Below, piece by piece: positions 30,054 to 38,659 of a DNA stretch of 64,000 bases (positions are counted from its first letter, which is position 1; each line of letters opens with the position of its first letter). The stretch spans positions 1,054,001 through 1,118,000 of the forward strand of contig NZ_CAOJCM010000001.1 of NCBI RefSeq assembly GCF_948329825.1. Reading direction: 5' to 3'. Source of the stretch: Paenibacillus sp. JJ-100. Lineage in GTDB: Bacteria > Bacillota > Bacilli > Paenibacillales > Paenibacillaceae. The position numbers and the translations under genes were made by a program. The notes under the pieces were generated by a model that worked only from the letters and a program-made list of their open reading frames with translations, was not told the DNA's origin and did not search any database.

Positions 30054-31292
30054 ATGAATCAATTTGTAAAGCAAATTCACCCTCTGGCTTGGACCATTAT
30101 TATCGGAACGATGTTTGGGCGCCTTGTAACATCCATGAGTATACCGTTCCTGTCCATCTATTTGACACGTGTGCTTGAAGCCACACCGACTCAAACGGGA
30201 ATCACAGTTGCGGTGAGCTCGCTGGCAGGAGTCATGGTCAGCTTTTACGGAGGGTATATCTCTGACCGGATTGGACGCAAAATCGTGATGATGGTCTCGG
30301 TATTTAGTTGGGCCGCTGTATTTTTCATTTTTTCAGCAGCAGAGCATCTATGGGTATTTTTCGTAGCGAATACGTTAAATGGGTTATGCCGGGCAGTGTT
30401 TGAACCCACGTCAAGAGCCCTTTTATCTGACATTACTTCACCGCAGAACAAGCTGCTGGTTTTTAATCTGAGATATGCAGCAATTAATCTGGGTGTGGTG
30501 TTCGGACCGATTATAGGATTTCAATTGGGATCATCTGAATCGACATTTCCTTTTGTGATATCTGGACTGGTGTATATTGTTTATGGTCTGATTTTGTATA
30601 TGCAATTCAGATTGCAACATGCGAATCTTCCTGGACGGATCGAGGTTAGTGCACCTCGTCTGCGAGAAGCTTTTCTGACAACCAGTCGAGATCGAGTGTT
30701 TTTGCCGGTACTGATTGGTACCACATTCTGTGTATTGGGTTACGGCCATTTTAGTTCTACATTAGCGCAGTATTTGGCAAGGAGTCCTATTTTCGAGAAT
30801 GGAAGTGAGATGTTCTCTTATATGCTCTCATTGAATGCGATCACCGTACTGGTTATTCAATATCCGCTCGTTCGCACCTTCCGAAATGCACCGCCGCTTG
30901 TACCGCTTATTCTTGGTAATCTGCTTGTTGCAGCGAGTTTGTTGTTATTTGGTATAGCTGAAGGGATCGTCTTGATGATGGTCAGCGTCATTCTGTTTAC
31001 CGTAGGAGAGGTGCTCCTGTTTACAATGATGGATATGCTGATTGATCGAATTGCTAAGCCCGAGTGGAAAGGAACGTATTTCGGAACGATTGGTTTTAAC
31101 AATCTTGGAAATGTATTAGCTCCGGTTATGGGAGGACTGCTGCTAAGCCAGTTTGGTCCCGCAAACGGACCGTTAGTATTCATCCCGATTGCATTGACAA
31201 CGGCACTAGGAATTCCTTTTCTCTTCATCGCACACCAACGTCTTGTTGTAAGGGAAAAGAAACAAGTGGAAACGCTGCACGTTGGAGTATAG
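30054..31292 (+). CDS. MFS transporter, divergent from SgrR-like regulator
   Basis: A 412-residue 12-helix major facilitator. The loop 2-3 motif appears as GGYISDRIGRKIVMM near residue 64 and motif C-like GPIIGFQLG near residue 150, suggesting an antiporter. The sequence resembles drug or sugar efflux pumps of the DHA1 group. TAGGAGAACCAAG precedes the ATG. Probably controlled by the SgrR-type regulator on the other strand. Substrate unknown. Confidence 0.87.
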   Translation: MNQFVKQIHPLAWTIIIGTMFGRLVTSMSIPFLSIYLTRVLEATPTQTGITVAVSSLAGVMVSFYGGYISDRIGRKIVMMVSVFSWAAVFFIFSAAEHLWVFFVANTLNGLCRAVFEPTSRALLSDITSPQNKLLVFNLRYAAINLGVVFGPIIGFQLGSSESTFPFVISGLVYIVYGLILYMQFRLQHANLPGRIEVSAPRLREAFLTTSRDRVFLPVLIGTTFCVLGYGHFSSTLAQYLARSPIFENGSEMFSYMLSLNAITVLVIQYPLVRTFRNAPPLVPLILGNLLVAASLLLFGIAEGIVLMMVSVILFTVGEVLLFTMMDMLIDRIAKPEWKGTYFGTIGFNNLGNVLAPVMGGLLLSQFGPANGPLVFIPIALTTALGIPFLFIAHQRLVVREKKQVETLHVGV

Positions 31293-31326
31293 CGGATGAA
31301 TTAAATTACAATTCAGTATAATTATG

Positions 31327-31355
31327 TTGACGTATAAAGAATGAGCGAATACAAT
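31327..31355 (+). promoter_or_regulatory. Strong promoter of the ABC exporter leader
   Basis: TTGACG (31327-31332) and TACAAT (31350-31355) are 17 bases apart. Transcription should begin near 31362, about 500 bases before the first ABC gene. Confidence 0.65.
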
Positions 31356-31361
31356 AAACAA

Positions 31362-31627
31362 CAAATATGTGAAACTGGTGGGATAAACGATGATGGACCA
31401 GACAGCGCAGCTACTTCAACCAATAATTGAATATGCAGAGTTCTGTGACATTATCCAGGTAGAGTATTGAGTATGTTTTGGAGAGTCCAGCTAACTGCAA
31501 TCTTGTCTGGACGCTCATGTATACTGCGAAATTAGAGAAGAAGCTGAAATCTTATCATTATTTTCTGGCTGACTTTTCCATCGAATTAAGCTGTAGATGA
31601 ACTTCATTCATCTATGGCTTTTTTTAT
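31362..31627 (+). promoter_or_regulatory. Attenuator-like leader of the ABC exporter operon
   Basis: The leader holds a 26-codon ORF (31390-31470, weak start site), a hairpin (GAGAGTCCAG 31481-31490 with CTGGACGCTC 31507-31516), a 27-codon ORF (31517-31600) beginning right at the hairpin base, and a terminator: AAGCTGTAGATGAA (31588-31601) with TTCATCTATGGCTT (31606-31619) and a T-run. The stop codon of the second ORF (31598-31600) lies inside the first arm of the terminator, so a ribosome there would block it. This is the logic of leader-peptide attenuation; whether the ORFs are translated is unproven. Confidence 0.5.
31588..31627 (+). terminator. Terminator inside the ABC exporter leader
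   Basis: AAGCTGTAGATGAA pairs with TTCATCTATGGCTT (one mismatch), followed by seven T. It lies between the promoter at 31327 and the ABC genes. Confidence 0.72.
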
Positions 31628-31699
31628 TTCGCCCCTCTCACATGGAAAGGAGTCAAGCGTCATCAACACATTAAAAAAAAAAAAGGAGAATGGATCTTG

Positions 31700-31792
31700 A
31701 TGAACTATCGTAAACCGAGTAAACAACGTAAACAGCTTATTTCTTCGGGAGGCATTGCTGATTACACTAAGCTTCTGCATGATTCTTCATAG
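31700..31792 (+). CDS. Candidate 30-residue peptide ahead of the ABC exporters
   Basis: AAAAGGAG (31681-31688) is followed by TTG 31697 and ATG 31700 in one frame, giving a basic N-terminal half (MNYRKPSKQRKQ) and an end ISSGGIADYTKLLHDSS. The GG at residues 17-18 could be a double-glycine cleavage point, leaving a 12-residue tail, but the exporters lack a C39 peptidase domain. It lies 63 bases before the first ABC gene. It may be a real exported or signal peptide, or only a translated leader. Confidence 0.42.
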   Translation: MNYRKPSKQRKQLISSGGIADYTKLLHDSS

Positions 31793-31855
31793 CGAAGTGG
31801 AGAACAAGATAATAATCCAAACGAAGGTTCAATTGAAAATTAAAGGGGTGGGCAG

Positions 31856-33601
31856 GTGTCTACAACAGAGAAACAATCCATGTCGTGGTTGCTGAAATAT
31901 TTAAAGCCTGTCAAAGGCAAATTGGTTGTACTACTGGTTATGTTGTTAACGTCAACAGGGCTTCAGCTTCTCAACCCACAGATCATTCAACGGTTTATTG
32001 ATACGGCGGCAAGTGGGGGGATCCTGGCCGATTTGTTGAAACTTGCGGGACTATTTCTGCTGATCGCCGTCATGAATCAACTTATTACGATTGGCGTCAG
32101 TTACTTGGGGAATGACGTAGCTTGGCGGGCAACGAACCGGATGCGGGGAGATTTACTCAAACATTGTCTACGTCTGGATATGCGTTTTCATAACGTCAAA
32201 ACACCTGGCGAGATGATTGAACGGGTGGATGGAGATGTGACGAGCATCTCGAATTTTTTTGCGATGTTTATCGTGCAGGTTATCGGAAGTTTCGTTCTGC
32301 TTGCAGGGATTCTGGGATTTATGTTTACGATTAATGTGCCGATTGCATTGGTCATGACAGTATTCACATTGATATCCATTCTATTCATGGTCGTTATTCG
32401 TAATCTAGGAGTAGAGTCTTCTAAAAATGAGCGAGCTGCCAGTGCTTCCTTGTTCAGCTTAATTGAGGAGAGAATTGCCGGCATTGAGGATGTGCAAGCG
32501 AATGGACACGTTCCTTATGTGATGAACCGCTTCTATCGCACCATGCGAACGGTCTTCCTTAGAGGTCGAAAGGCATGGATGCTGAGGGTGATCCCTTGGA
32601 ACACCACAGTAATGATGTTTATTATATCGGTTACGGTTGTTCTGCTGCTTGGTGTGCATTACTATATCGAGGGCATGATCAGTATTGGTACTTTGTTTTT
32701 GATTTATCAATACAGTCAGATGTTAAATGAACCCATTGAGTTGCTTGGTGACCAGGTTCAGGAATTTCAAAAGGCAAAATCGGGTATGCTCCGTTCGCGC
32801 GAATTATTATCTTTACGAAGTGAGATTCAGGACGGAATTGAAGAGAAGCTGCCGGATGGTCCGCTCGGACTAGAGTTTCATCAAGTGTACTTCAGTTATA
32901 ATGAGGATAAACCGGTCCTTCAGAATATTACGTTTGAAGTGAAACCTGGAGAACGTCTGGGGATTATAGGCCGAACGGGGAGCGGAAAATCAAGTCTTAG
33001 CCGTGTGCTCCTGCGTCTATATAATCTGGATCAGGGAACGATTCGCATCGGTGGAACGGACATTACGAAGTTGTCTTTGCAGGCACTCTATCGCAGAGTC
33101 GGTATGGTAACACAGGACGTACAGTTGTTTGATGGTACACTTCGTGACAATCTGACCCTGTTTAATTCCGATGTGTCAGATGACATCATCAGGCAGACTA
33201 CGGAACGGTTAGGACTGAGTCAATGGATAGATACGCAGTCTGAAGGGCTGGATACACACTTGACCGCTGGCGGTGCTTCACTGTCAGCAGGAGAAGCTCA
33301 ACTTTTCGCATTAACTCGTGTATTTTTGACAGAGCCTAGTCTGGTGATATTGGATGAGCCCTCATCAAGGCTTGATGCAGCAACGGAGAGTGTACTACAG
33401 TCTGCCATTGATGAATTAATGAAGCGATCGACTGGGATTATTATTGCCCACCGCCTAGCTACGCTGGAGAAAGTAGATAAAATTATGGTTTTGGGCGGAG
33501 GAAGGTTGCTGGAATTCGGATTCAGAGAAGAGCTGGCAAGTGATCCGTCCTCGCACTATGCACGACTTCTAGTTACAGGGCGAGAGGAGGAATTGGCATG
33601 A
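31856..33601 (+). CDS. ABC exporter half-transporter 1
   Basis: A 581-residue half-transporter: six membrane helices (about 15-310) and an ATPase domain (about 340-575). Walker A is GRTGSGKSS, the signature reads LSAGEAQ in place of LSGGQ, Walker B is LVILDEPSS with the catalytic Glu kept, and the switch His is in IIAHR. GTG 31856 follows GGGGTGGG. It overlaps the partner gene by four bases (ATGA), so a heterodimer is very likely. No C39 peptidase domain. Family members export drugs, lipids or peptides. Confidence 0.87.
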   Translation: MSTTEKQSMSWLLKYLKPVKGKLVVLLVMLLTSTGLQLLNPQIIQRFIDTAASGGILADLLKLAGLFLLIAVMNQLITIGVSYLGNDVAWRATNRMRGDLLKHCLRLDMRFHNVKTPGEMIERVDGDVTSISNFFAMFIVQVIGSFVLLAGILGFMFTINVPIALVMTVFTLISILFMVVIRNLGVESSKNERAASASLFSLIEERIAGIEDVQANGHVPYVMNRFYRTMRTVFLRGRKAWMLRVIPWNTTVMMFIISVTVVLLLGVHYYIEGMISIGTLFLIYQYSQMLNEPIELLGDQVQEFQKAKSGMLRSRELLSLRSEIQDGIEEKLPDGPLGLEFHQVYFSYNEDKPVLQNITFEVKPGERLGIIGRTGSGKSSLSRVLLRLYNLDQGTIRIGGTDITKLSLQALYRRVGMVTQDVQLFDGTLRDNLTLFNSDVSDDIIRQTTERLGLSQWIDTQSEGLDTHLTAGGASLSAGEAQLFALTRVFLTEPSLVILDEPSSRLDAATESVLQSAIDELMKRSTGIIIAHRLATLEKVDKIMVLGGGRLLEFGFREELASDPSSHYARLLVTGREEELA

Positions 33602-35373
33602 ATATCACCGGATTTATTGGGCGCTTATTTCGCTTTAAGCCGTACCTGTTTCTGATGAACGGTGTGTTATGGTGTATATTTCATTCTCTTCCGCTGGCTA
33701 TGGGTCTTGGCATGCAGTGGTTCTTTGACCGGACAGCGACGGGAAGTGCTGACTACATGTGGCTTGCCGTACCACTGATTGTAATTGCACTGTTTCGCTT
33801 GACACGAATTGGCACGTTCTTTGTCGCATTCCATGCTTGGGTCACATATATGTATCATATTCAAGCCATTCTACGAACGAACATGCTGGCAGGTATTATG
33901 CGGTGGCCGGGACGTAATCTTCCTGCTTCACCAGGAGAGGCGATGAGCCGTTTTCGAGATGATGTTGATGAAGTGGTTGAATATATTGAATCTTGGGTAG
34001 ATTTCTGGGGCCGGCTGGTTTTCGCCGTGGTATCGATTCTCATTATGGCTAACATTAACTGGCAGATTACACTTGTTGCGGTTTTACCGCTGTTGGTCGT
34101 AACACTGCTGAATAATCTGTCAGGGAATCGTGCAAGAAAGTATGCTCAGGTTAACCGGGAAGCGACAGGTCGTATCACCAGTTTTATCGCAGAGACATTT
34201 GGGGCTGTTCAAGCCCTGAAGCTTGGTCAGGCAGAAGATCATGTCTCCACACGTTTTAATCAGTTAAATGAAGAACGTCGTCAGGCGGCTCTGCGAGATA
34301 ATCTGTTCAAGCAATGGATGAAATCGCTGAACCAGCATGTACTGAGTATATGCACTGGACTTATTCTGTTAATGTGTGCTGCCGAGATGAAGGCAGGTAA
34401 CTTTACCGTGGGTGATTTCGCTCTATTCACCAGTTATCTGATCAATATCGGATTTAGCATATCCCTGTTTGGATACATGGTATTTCAGCATAAAAGACTC
34501 CAAGTTTCCTATGATCGAATGCGTACACTCTTTCGCCCTGGTGAAGAGGATCAGATTATGGAGAAACGGGAAATTTATCTGTATGAAGATCCGCCAGAAG
34601 TAATGGATGAACCAAGAAATGTGAATGATAAGCTGCGTGAGCTTGAAGTGAACCATCTTAGCTATCAGTACGGTCAATCATCCAGCGGCATACACGATAT
34701 ACATTTCAAGTTAAAACAGGGACAGTTTCTTGTGATCACAGGCCGGATCGGATCGGGGAAATCGACACTTGTTCGTACACTTCTTGGGCTGTTGCCTAAG
34801 CAACAGGGGGAGATACTCTGGAATGGAAAGAAGGTAGACCCGGCAACATTCCTTATGCCACCTAGGGCTGCATATACTCCGCAAGTCCCGAGGTTATTTA
34901 GTGACACACTTCGAGAGAACATCATTCAAGGTAAGCAGGGAAATACGGATCAGGCCATGGAAAAAGCCATTCGACTGGCTGTCTTGCATAAAGACATCCA
35001 GCAGTTAAATCAAGGTTTAGAAACACCTGTCGGCCCTCGAGGTGTCATGTTATCGGGTGGTCAGATCCAGCGGTCAGCGACTGCACGAATGCTGATGACT
35101 GAGGCTGATCTGTTTATTTTTGATGATCTGTCCAGTGCACTGGATGTGGAGACAGAGCAGCAGGTGTGGGAGGGGCTCTTTCAGGAGAAACAAGTGACCT
35201 GTATTGCGGTATCTCACCGCAAAGCAGCACTCACCAAAGCAGATCACATTATTGTTATGAAAGATGGACGGATTGAAGCCGAAGGGAAACTTGCAGATCT
35301 GCTTGAAACAAGTGAAGAAATGCAGTTGTTATGGCAAGGGGAGCAGATTCCTGTTAAGAGTGGAGCTGGATAA
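33598..35373 (+). CDS. ABC exporter half-transporter 2, altered Walker B
   Basis: A 591-residue partner with six membrane helices and an ATPase domain (about 350-580). Walker [10 protein letters not shown] and signature LSGGQIQ are canonical, but Walker B reads LFIFDDLSS, so Asp replaces the catalytic Glu. Combined with the altered LSAGE signature in the first half-transporter, both defects fall on the same composite ATP site. One canonical and one degenerate site is the known pattern of asymmetric heterodimeric exporters. The start codon overlaps the previous stop. Confidence 0.87.
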   Translation: MNITGFIGRLFRFKPYLFLMNGVLWCIFHSLPLAMGLGMQWFFDRTATGSADYMWLAVPLIVIALFRLTRIGTFFVAFHAWVTYMYHIQAILRTNMLAGIMRWPGRNLPASPGEAMSRFRDDVDEVVEYIESWVDFWGRLVFAVVSILIMANINWQITLVAVLPLLVVTLLNNLSGNRARKYAQVNREATGRITSFIAETFGAVQALKLGQAEDHVSTRFNQLNEERRQAALRDNLFKQWMKSLNQHVLSICTGLILLMCAAEMKAGNFTVGDFALFTSYLINIGFSISLFGYMVFQHKRLQVSYDRMRTLFRPGEEDQIMEKREIYLYEDPPEVMDEPRNVNDKLRELEVNHLSYQYGQSSSGIHDIHFKLKQGQFLVITGRIGSGKSTLVRTLLGLLPKQQGEILWNGKKVDPATFLMPPRAAYTPQVPRLFSDTLRENIIQGKQGNTDQAMEKAIRLAVLHKDIQQLNQGLETPVGPRGVMLSGGQIQRSATARMLMTEADLFIFDDLSSALDVETEQQVWEGLFQEKQVTCIAVSHRKAALTKADHIIVMKDGRIEAEGKLADLLETSEEMQLLWQGEQIPVKSGAG

Positions 35374-35425
35374 GCAAAGCAAAGAGCTTCATTTCCTACT
35401 ACCATTTTGTTTAAAGATTAGAGGC

Positions 35426-35484
35426 GAAAAAAAACCGTACAGATACCATGCCTGCACTTCAGGGCATAGTATCTGTACGGTTTG
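35426..35484 (-). terminator. Strong terminator of ctaB
   Basis: AAACCGTACAGATAC pairs with GTATCTGTACGGTTT, extended inward by ATGCC/GGCAT. On the minus strand eight T follow the stem. It also separates the converging ABC operon. Confidence 0.85.
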
Positions 35485-35513
35485 TTCGTTATCACTCATC
35501 TAATAAGGATAGA

Positions 35514-36443
35514 TTATCTCATCAATTGAGCAATCAAAGAATAAGCAATGATAACCAAGAAGATAATGGTAATATGGTTAATCGAATAAATAAACATACG
35601 TTGTGACCATTTTTTTGTTTCTTTTGCGTCAAAAGTAGTCACACTAAGAATGAGCCAAGCCAGACTTACTACAAAAGCTACAATGGCAATGAATGGACTC
35701 ATCGGCCAGAACAAGAAGCTAGAAAGTAGCAGTAATACCAGGTACACGTTCGTTTGTACATAAGTACGTCCAATGCCCTTCACAACAGGCAACATCGGTA
35801 CACCTGCTGCTTTATACTCGTCGAAGCGACGAATAGCAATGCCGTAGAAGTGAGGCATCTGCCATAACAGCATGGTTACAACCAGTGCCCAGATTTCGAA
35901 GTGTCCGAGTTCTGGAGAAATCGCAGCCCATCCAATGAGCGGTGGAACTGCACCTGACAGACTACCTACCTCAGTGTTATAAACCGTTGTACGTTTGGTC
36001 CACATGGTATAAGGAAACACATAAAGCAGTAAGCCTAAAATACCAAAAACAGCGGCTGATGGGGAAGCGATATACAACATTACAGCACCGATCAATGTAA
36101 TCGTAATTCCGAGAATCAGACCCGCTTTGGTATCTACCCGTCCTGTGACCGTAGGGCGTGTCTTCGTACGCTCCATGATCGCATCGATGTCCCGGTCATA
36201 TAAATTGTTAAATACGCCCGCTGCACCAATAATAAAAGAAGAACCTAAAAAAGAGAGAATGATTGGAATAATATTAGCCGTTACAGATGCATCAAAAACA
36301 TATAGAGCAAGACTTAAACCTGCAAACATGGCGATCAAGTTGGACTTGATGATTCCAATTTTGATCGTATCGAAAAATACTTTTGGAATTGAGCTGTACT
36401 CTAGGCTGATATTGGTTTGTGACTCATTATTGATCGTTTTCAA
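35514..36443 (-). CDS. ctaB: Heme o synthase (protoheme IX farnesyltransferase)
   Basis: A 309-residue UbiA-family membrane enzyme that adds farnesyl to heme b for cytochrome oxidases. The first Asp-rich motif is NLYDRDIDAIMERTKTRP (near residue 82) and the later loop GIAIRRFDEYKAAGVPMLPV is also typical. About eight to nine hydrophobic helices. It stands alone here, away from cta/qox genes. Farnesyl diphosphate is its substrate, but I would not link it to the prenyl synthase at 25642 on that ground alone. Confidence 0.93.
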   Translation of the reverse strand: MKTINNESQTNISLEYSSIPKVFFDTIKIGIIKSNLIAMFAGLSLALYVFDASVTANIIPIILSFLGSSFIIGAAGVFNNLYDRDIDAIMERTKTRPTVTGRVDTKAGLILGITITLIGAVMLYIASPSAAVFGILGLLLYVFPYTMWTKRTTVYNTEVGSLSGAVPPLIGWAAISPELGHFEIWALVVTMLLWQMPHFYGIAIRRFDEYKAAGVPMLPVVKGIGRTYVQTNVYLVLLLLSSFLFWPMSPFIAIVAFVVSLAWLILSVTTFDAKETKKWSQRMFIYSINHITIIFLVIIAYSLIAQLMR

Positions 36444-36893
36444 ATACTCACTTCCTATATTTATACTTATAATATGCGCCTATTATACCATCCAACTCAC
36501 AATGTGATTGAAATAACATTTTAGGTTTTATAATAATGTCATTTGATTGTGAACAATTTAAAAACAAGAACTTTTTTAATTGTTAAAACAACAGTTCTGT
36601 GCTACGGGAGTGTTTTCATTAGATTGTCATACGTTAGATCGATGAAAGGAAATAAAAACATTGCATTTTTTAAAAGATAAATGTATTGTGTTATATTGTA
36701 GATATAAAATGTCTCTAATAGATTCGATTGACGGAATTAAGTAAGATGTTTATCTATTGATTAGTTGCGTTTGCTATAAGAAAACTCACATGTTTTCCCG
36801 CTTTTCCAACTCGATGCAGCTTTTCTCATTATAAGAGTTGAGGAGAATTTGTGAAAAATTAAGGATATTAAATATCTGGAAAGGGTGTTTAGA
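36444..36893. other. AT-rich gap between ctaB and the flavoprotein gene
   Basis: This gap holds the divergent promoters. TTGTGAACAA at 36546-36555 is half of a Rex-like site, without the second half. No ORF with a good start, terminator or structured leader was recognised. Confidence 0.3.
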
Positions 36894-37814
36894 GTGAGGA
36901 AAAATGATCTTCAATTCGATGTCGTTATTATTGGGGGAGGACCTGCTGGTCTAAATGCATCGCTGGTACTTGGCAGAGCCCGGAAACGTGTGCTCATTAT
37001 CGATAACCAAAAGCCGCGCAACAGGGTTACTCAAGCAACACACGGTTTCTTAACTCGAGATGGAGTGAGCCCTTCTGAATTTCGCCAATTGGCAAAAGAA
37101 GAGATTGCTGCGTATCCTTCGGTTCAATTTGCGGCAGAAACCGTTACGGACATAACCGGACGTGAGGGCGAGTTTGTTATTACTACAGAGAATAGCGGAC
37201 AATATGATGCGAAAAAGATCTTGTTTGCTGTAGGCAAGAAAGACAAGCACTTAGAGATTGACGGTTTAGCAGAAGTGTATGGAAAGAGTGCTTTTGTATG
37301 TCCTTATTGTGATGGATGGGAACTCAAGGATCAGGAACTGGTCATTATTGTAAGAGCGGAACATGCACTACGTATGGCAAAATTGATATCTGGCTGGACA
37401 GCACATTATACCCTTTGCATTCATGGTGATGATTCTCTACAGCAAGATCATATGCAAGAACTGACACGTCATCATGTTAAAGTGTATGACACTCCCATTC
37501 ACCGCATTGTGTCTGAGGAGGGGATGGTCAGTACAGTAGAGCTTACGGATGGAACCTGTATTTCTTGTACGGGGATTTTCTTCCAACCCACCCTACAGAC
37601 GGGTTCAGATCTGCCAAGAATGTTGGGATGTGAGGTGATGGAGACGGGTACCATTGTCGTTGATGCACAAGGTAAAACGACAGTACCTGGAGTTTTTAGT
37701 GCCGGTGATGCAGCATCTGAAATGTATCAAGCCATCACAGCTGCTTCACAAGGAGCGTTAACCGCCGTAAGCATTAACTATGAGTTGAACTTTGAATCGT
37801 GGAACATGAAATAG
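36894..37814 (+). CDS. Thioredoxin-reductase-like flavoprotein with CPYC
   Basis: A 306-residue protein with the TrxR fold. The FAD motif is VIIGGGPAGLNASL (near residue 11), the redox pair is CPYC in FVCPYCDGWE (near residue 140), and the FAD end motif is GVFSAGDAA. The second Rossmann segment reads ELVIIVRAEHALRMA, without the GxGxxA/G of NADPH-binding TrxR. So it may use another donor or act as a dithiol oxidase, as proposed for related CPYC proteins. GTG 36894 has AAAGG upstream; GTG 36885 is closer than a ribosome allows. A terminator follows. Confidence 0.85.
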   Translation: MRKNDLQFDVVIIGGGPAGLNASLVLGRARKRVLIIDNQKPRNRVTQATHGFLTRDGVSPSEFRQLAKEEIAAYPSVQFAAETVTDITGREGEFVITTENSGQYDAKKILFAVGKKDKHLEIDGLAEVYGKSAFVCPYCDGWELKDQELVIIVRAEHALRMAKLISGWTAHYTLCIHGDDSLQQDHMQELTRHHVKVYDTPIHRIVSEEGMVSTVELTDGTCISCTGIFFQPTLQTGSDLPRMLGCEVMETGTIVVDAQGKTTVPGVFSAGDAASEMYQAITAASQGALTAVSINYELNFESWNMK

Positions 37815-37837
37815 AAAATTGAGTTATATATTGAAGT

Positions 37838-37884
37838 AACCAGCAGCTCATTCAAAGAAAGTCTTGAAAAAGCTGCTGGTTTTT
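37838..37884 (+). terminator. Terminator of the flavoprotein gene
   Basis: AACCAGCAGCT pairs with AGCTGCTGGTT and a T-run follows. Confidence 0.85.
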
Positions 37885-38013
37885 CTTTGTATCGCACAGG
37901 TTTAAGAGTGTAATTTTTCTGTAAAATTTTAAATAATAGGATTGACATGAAGCCTGCGAGCGATTTTAATTATATAGACCGATTGTTATAATTTATTGAA
38001 GGAAGTGGCTTTT

Positions 38014-38601
38014 TTGAGTGAAAAGTCGAATGCCAAAGATCTTATTGTTGGCACAGCAGCGAGACTTTTTTTTTCACAAGGGTATCATGCGACCGGTCTG
38101 AGTCAGATCATTAAGGAGAGTAACACACCAAAAGGCTCATTATACCATTATTTTCCACAGGGGAAGGAAGAGCTGGCTCTCGAATGTATTCAAACCGTTG
38201 ATGCATTTATTATGCAAAAGTTTGAAGAGATTTTTGCTGCCCATAAAACGACCGCAGAAGCGATTCGGGCATTTATTTATGAGACGGCCGATGAAGCTGA
38301 AAAGTCTGGTTTCACGGGATTTTATCCATTCAGCTTCTGGGCAGCTGTGGAGACTTCATGTATCAGTCAGCAGTTACGAACCGCTTCTCAGAATGTTTTT
38401 GCCGGCTGGCAGGATATCATAGCAAGACATCTCATGATGGATGGTGTTCAAGAGACGAAAGCTCGAGAGACAGCCTTGCTGGTTATTTCCCTGATGGAAG
38501 GCGCCATGATTATCAGTCTGACCAACCAGGATAAACAGCCGCTGGTAACGGCTGCTGATTATTTGTCAGTTGCAACGAAGAATGCCAAACATAATCAATA
38601 G
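38014..38601 (+). CDS. TetR-family regulator, LmrA/YxaF type
   Basis: A 195-residue repressor. The N-terminal HTH includes ATGLSQIIKESNTPKGSLYHYF and the run FPQGKEELA, typical of the LmrA/YxaF/QsdR branch; it is given here as GLSQIIKESNTPKGSLYHYF. The remaining helices form the ligand pocket. I choose TTG 38014 (GGAAG about nine bases upstream); an earlier TTG at 37996 lacks a site. The multidrug pump gene follows closely, matching the Bacillus lmrA-lmrB arrangement, so it likely represses that pump. Confidence 0.87.
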   Translation: MSEKSNAKDLIVGTAARLFFSQGYHATGLSQIIKESNTPKGSLYHYFPQGKEELALECIQTVDAFIMQKFEEIFAAHKTTAEAIRAFIYETADEAEKSGFTGFYPFSFWAAVETSCISQQLRTASQNVFAGWQDIIARHLMMDGVQETKARETALLVISLMEGAMIISLTNQDKQPLVTAADYLSVATKNAKHNQ

Positions 38602-38659
38602 GTTGTACCAAGAGTAGAAAGAAAAGAAAACGTTGGATAAGTTTGAGGGGGATGGAATT

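Noticed and set aside
31390-31470. 26-codon ORF in the ABC leader as an independent gene
   Set aside because: Its start site is weak and the product resembles nothing known. I list it only as a possible leader peptide within the attenuator.
36540-36560. Rex operator ahead of ctaB
   Set aside because: Only one half of the palindrome (TTGTGAA) is present.
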